NCBI GenBank assembly: GCA_023457895.1
Contig: JAEXAY010000031.1
Coordinates: forward strand, 62,001 to 126,000
Length of the DNA: 64,000 bases
DNA from: Pseudomonadota bacterium
GTDB lineage: Bacteria; Pseudomonadota; Alphaproteobacteria; Sphingomonadales; Sphingomonadaceae
Direction: 5' to 3'
How positions within the stretch are numbered: position 1 is the first letter of the stretch; each line of letters opens with the position of its first letter. A program made the translations under genes and the position numbers. The notes below the pieces were generated by a model. It ran no database searches. It saw only the letters and a program-made list of their open reading frames with translations, and was not told where the DNA came from. This document shows positions 61,281 to 64,000 of the stretch, one piece after another.

Positions 61281-61735
61281 CGCTTGCCTGCAAAAAAGGA
61301 GCGCAGCAACGCGCCGGCCTCGGCCGAGGCGATACCTTCAAAAACCTCCGGACGATGATGGCAGGTAGAGTGGCTGAACACCCGCGCGCCATGATCGATT
61401 CCCCCTCCCTTGGGATCAGCCGCGCCATAATAAAGCCGGGCAATGCGCGCATGGGCGATTGCGCCCGCGCACATGGGGCAGGGCTCCAGCGTTACCCAGA
61501 GGTCACAGCCGGTCAGCCGGTCGTTGCCGATAGCGGCCGCAGCCGCCCGGATCGCGACGATCTCGGCATGGGCGGTGGGGTCGGCATCGCGCCGTGTACG
61601 GTTATTGCCCTCTCCGATGATCGTTCCTTCGCGCACCACGACCGCGCCGATCGGCACTTCGTTCGCCACCGCCGCTTCGCGCGCGAGTTCGAGTGCGCGG
61701 ACCATGAAGGGGGAAAGGGGGAAGGGCATGGACAT
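61277..61735 (-). CDS. tadA: tRNA-specific adenosine deaminase
   Basis: A 152-residue zinc deaminase that converts A34 to inosine in tRNA-Arg(ACG). The zinc/catalytic motif is PTAHAEIVAI with TLEPCPMCAGAI (HAE and PCxxC), and the family block ARLYYGAADPKGGGID follows. The start is at 61735 or 61729; earlier codons are Arg/Pro-rich and unlikely. It is 58 bases downstream of the HWE kinase gene on the same strand. Confidence 0.94.
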   Translation of the reverse strand: MSMPFPLSPFMVRALELAREAAVANEVPIGAVVVREGTIIGEGNNRTRRDADPTAHAEIVAIRAAAAAIGNDRLTGCDLWVTLEPCPMCAGAIAHARIARLYYGAADPKGGGIDHGARVFSHSTCHHRPEVFEGIASAEAGALLRSFFAGKR

Positions 61736-61793
61736 CGGGTTTGTGGTTAGCGCAGCCGTCCGGCGGCGCCAAGGGGAGGCCGGAATGCCGGGC

Positions 61794-63335
61794 TCAGGCC
61801 GGCCAGCCAATCCGGGTAGTGAACTGCCCCGGCGCTGTAATGCGCTCGAATTTACCCTTCAGCTGCCGTTCGATGAGGTTGCGTACCAGCTTGGTACCAA
61901 ACCCTTCCTGATCGGCTGCCGGTGTTCCGTTAAGCCCGTTTTCCGACCAGTCGAGTTCGACACCATCTCCATTCCGGCACCAGTTGATCGCAATGCTGCC
62001 GCCATTTTTGAAAGCGCCATATTTGACCGCGTTGGTGACGAGTTCATGGAAAGTGAGTGCGAGCGGTTGCGACTGGCGTTCGCTCACCTCGACTTCGGGG
62101 CCGGAGATCGTGACATGTTTGCTGAAACCGGCGCGGTCGATTTCCTCGCGGATCATGGTTTCAAGGTCACCGGTATTGCCTTCGCCGAGCAACTGACTCT
62201 GCGCGGCGGCGAGCGACGCCACGCGCCCTTCAAGGATTTTCTTGAACGTTTCCATGTCGTCGGTTTCGCGCGCGGTGAGATTGATGATCGAATTGACTCG
62301 CGCAATGCTGTTTTTCTGGCGATGCGCAAGTTCCTGCAACATCAACTGCTGCTCATGGGCGCGCTGGGTGCGTTCATTGGCGAGCGCACGGGCAATTTCG
62401 GCCCGGCGCGCCTGCATCCAGATGAGGAAAGCGACCAGGCCTGCCAGCATGGTTCCAGCGAGCCAGGTCAATGGCATGGTGCGGACTGCCCAGGGCTCTT
62501 TGGAAAAGTCCACCTCGAGCGTCCAGGTGCGATCGGCCACCTTGATCGGGAAGCGTTCCGCATACTTGCCGATTTCACCGCTCTTGAAGATGTCCTGGCC
62601 CCGGCTATTTGGTCCCGCGATCAGATGCACGTTGATCCCCGATTCCAGTTCAGGGTCGATAGTCGCCTTCATCAGGTCGTGGATCCGGAACGGCGCATAA
62701 ACGAAACCGACCAGATGGTTGGGATCATTGCGCGCATAATTCGGCCGGTAGACAAGGAAGCCGGGTTGCTTAGGGCCATCAATTTCCTGCACCAGCTCGA
62801 CAATATCGGATGCGGCCGAGCAATCGCAGGCAATCGCCTTTTCCATCGCGGCGCGGCGGGCGGGTTCGCTGTACATGTCATAGCCGAGCGCGGCCATGTT
62901 GCGGTCGTCACCGGGTTCTAGGAGGACGATCGGGTAACGCACGGCACTGTTGCTGGCCGGCCAGATCGCGCGGTCGATACCATAGAACTGCTTGATCTTG
63001 GCGCGCGCGGTACCATCGTCGCGCATGGCGAGGCCGATACCCTGCATGCCCGGCGCGGAGGCAGCCGGATCGATTGCGGAAAGGAAACGCTGGAACGACG
63101 CCCGATCGGTGACGTCTTCGGCGCGGAACAGGCCAGCGGTTGCATCGAGCAGCCTGATCTGGTTGCGGACGCGCCCTTCAATGCGTGACGCCGCGCGTTC
63201 GGCGCGCTCGTGCTGCACCGCATCACCAGCGCGATTCACGGCATAGGCCGCCAGCGCCGTCAGCGCGAGCACCAGCAACGCCCCAAGCAGGGGCATCAGC
63301 CAGCTATGCCGTTTTTTCGCTACCAGTTCGTCCAT
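61794..63335 (-). CDS. HWE-family histidine kinase with periplasmic CHASE sensor
   Basis: A 513-residue kinase. Helix 1 is at about 12-32, the CHASE domain at about 60-270 (YPIVLLEPGDDRNMAALGYD is typical), and helix 2 at about 289-308. The phospho-His is His338 in QELAHRQKNSIARVNSI. The ATPase has the HWE hallmarks His430/Asn435 in FHELVTNAVKYGAF and Trp463-x-Glu465 in LDWSENG. In sphingomonads such kinases (Paks) feed PhyR, so this is a candidate input to the stress cascade at 12-16 kb; no PhyR gene lies beside it. Confidence 0.9.
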   Translation of the reverse strand: MDELVAKKRHSWLMPLLGALLVLALTALAAYAVNRAGDAVQHERAERAASRIEGRVRNQIRLLDATAGLFRAEDVTDRASFQRFLSAIDPAASAPGMQGIGLAMRDDGTARAKIKQFYGIDRAIWPASNSAVRYPIVLLEPGDDRNMAALGYDMYSEPARRAAMEKAIACDCSAASDIVELVQEIDGPKQPGFLVYRPNYARNDPNHLVGFVYAPFRIHDLMKATIDPELESGINVHLIAGPNSRGQDIFKSGEIGKYAERFPIKVADRTWTLEVDFSKEPWAVRTMPLTWLAGTMLAGLVAFLIWMQARRAEIARALANERTQRAHEQQLMLQELAHRQKNSIARVNSIINLTARETDDMETFKKILEGRVASLAAAQSQLLGEGNTGDLETMIREEIDRAGFSKHVTISGPEVEVSERQSQPLALTFHELVTNAVKYGAFKNGGSIAINWCRNGDGVELDWSENGLNGTPAADQEGFGTKLVRNLIERQLKGKFERITAPGQFTTRIGWPA

Positions 63336-63452
63336 GAAACGCGGCCCGACCCCTTGTTATGCTTTCGGCCGTCCGGCACCCTAGCACATAAGGGTCAAAC
63401 GGCAAGCGCCAGCCATGTAATCCAGGTTAGTTTATCAGGGCTGAACGGGCGG

Positions 63453-64000
63453 TCAGTCTTTTGATCCGGCAGGGGTTTTCCAGGTTACGACGCGATAGAG
63501 GTAAAGCGCGACCACGCCTGCGAGTATAAGTTTGGACACCGGATCGACGATGCTCTCGACCTTCTGATACTGAGCGCCAAGCAGATAGCCCGCAATAGCA
63601 AGGATGCTGCACCAGAGGATCGATCCCAGCGCCGACCAGGCCAGGAAGGGCAGACGGGGCATTTCAGCAAACCCCGCGGGCACCGAGATCAACGTGCGGA
63701 CGCCTGGCACCATGCGTCCCAGAAAAACGGCGCTGTTGCCGTGACGGTGGAACCAGTCGTCAGTCTTGTCGAAATCGTCCGGGTGCAGGGCAAACCAGCG
63801 TCCGCGCCGCGCCGCCCATGCCTTGAGCCGCGCCTTGCCGAGCTTGCGGCCTAGTTCATACCACATCCATGCACCGAGAAGCGATCCGAGCATGCCGGCC
63901 ACGATCACCGGAACCAGATCAAGGCGGCCGCGATGTGCGACAAACCCCCCGAGCGGCATGATCAACTCGGACGGGATCGGCGGAAACAGGTTTTCCAGAA
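63453..64000 (-). CDS. DedA family membrane protein (N-terminus cut by window edge)
   Basis: A minus-strand frame open to the right edge, at least 181 residues. It starts in the window with the re-entrant signature LENLFPPIPSELIMPLGGF and contains FLGRMVPGVRTLISVPAGF and FLAWSALGSILWCSILAIAGYLLG. DedA/VTT proteins of this class flip undecaprenyl phosphate or phospholipids in the inner membrane. The true start lies beyond 64000; only a few residues should be missing. It is 117 bases upstream of the HWE kinase gene. Confidence 0.92.
   Translation of the reverse strand, partial: LENLFPPIPSELIMPLGGFVAHRGRLDLVPVIVAGMLGSLLGAWMWYELGRKLGKARLKAWAARRGRWFALHPDDFDKTDDWFHRHGNSAVFLGRMVPGVRTLISVPAGFAEMPRLPFLAWSALGSILWCSILAIAGYLLGAQYQKVESIVDPVSKLILAGVVALYLYRVVTWKTPAGSKD

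Noticed and set aside
1..64000. tRNA, rRNA, CRISPR arrays, prophage genes, transposases, riboswitches
   Set aside because: Read for cloverleaf ends, direct repeats with spacers, integrase or transposase motifs and known leader patterns; none found by eye. A covariance-model scan would be needed to exclude small RNAs.

Overview
The window is a gene-dense, GC-rich chromosomal segment with about 63 protein-coding genes and no rRNA, tRNA, CRISPR array, prophage or insertion sequence that I can recognise. Gene content points to an alphaproteobacterium of the Sphingomonadaceae (Sphingopyxis or Sphingomonas type). It has a PhyR/NepR/EcfG general stress response locus, a soluble 419-residue serine palmitoyltransferase whose catalytic residues sit at the same numbers as in the Sphingomonas paucimobilis enzyme, a CarD/FdxA/S4/Suv3-type helicase block, and many interspersed palindromes of the type common in sphingomonads. 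The species assignment is inference.

Left part (1-21.7 kb): end of a cystathionine beta-lyase gene, an MscS channel, a minus-strand run DUF1345 protein, M61 peptidase, pyrophosphatase and FAD oxidoreductase, then a translation block hisS, prfA, prmC, DUF4167 and tgt. The stress response locus follows: phyP and nepR on the minus strand, phyR and ecfG diverging on the plus strand, and a small convergent gene after ecfG whose C-terminus resembles NepR. Then come glnE, bcp, a DUF455 protein, an M23 peptidase and erpA. Two AT-richer membrane-lipid genes (PAP2 and acyltransferase 3, 22.2-24.2 kb) look acquired.

Middle part (24.4-43 kb): xth, a VIT transporter, a GNAT-fold protein that may be a ceramide synthase, a fatty acid desaturase, lptF/lptG, a DUF2141 protein, a diacylglycerol-kinase-family lipid kinase, a TAM41-like nucleotidyltransferase, a receiver-only regulator, and spt, acp and a cerR-like reductase downstream of proB and obgE. 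I read 26-36 kb as a sphingolipid synthesis neighbourhood. As general knowledge, sphingomonads use glycosphingolipids in place of LPS, so the nearby Lpt export genes are suggestive. TetR, a ferritin-like hydrolase, small enzymes and rpmA/rplU follow.

Right part (43-64 kb): a LytTR two-component pair, an HxlR regulator divergent from a small exported protein with an inverted repeat between them, the (p)ppGpp synthetase/hydrolase, a DUF2807 protein, carD, fdxA, an S4 protein, the Suv3-like helicase, an SDR, a second M23 peptidase, hemB, an MFS/spermidine-synthase-like fusion overlapping a gamma carbonic anhydrase gene, a DUF1232 protein, tadA, an HWE histidine kinase with a periplasmic sensor, and a DedA protein cut by the right edge.

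Together the genes cover core translation and nitrogen control, stress signalling (PhyR cascade, Rsh, HWE kinase) and envelope lipid synthesis. The least explained parts are the lipid kinase plus TAM41-like pair beside spt, the NepR-like gene behind ecfG, the kinase-dead-looking PhyP, and several hairpins placed over ribosome binding sites or between operon genes.
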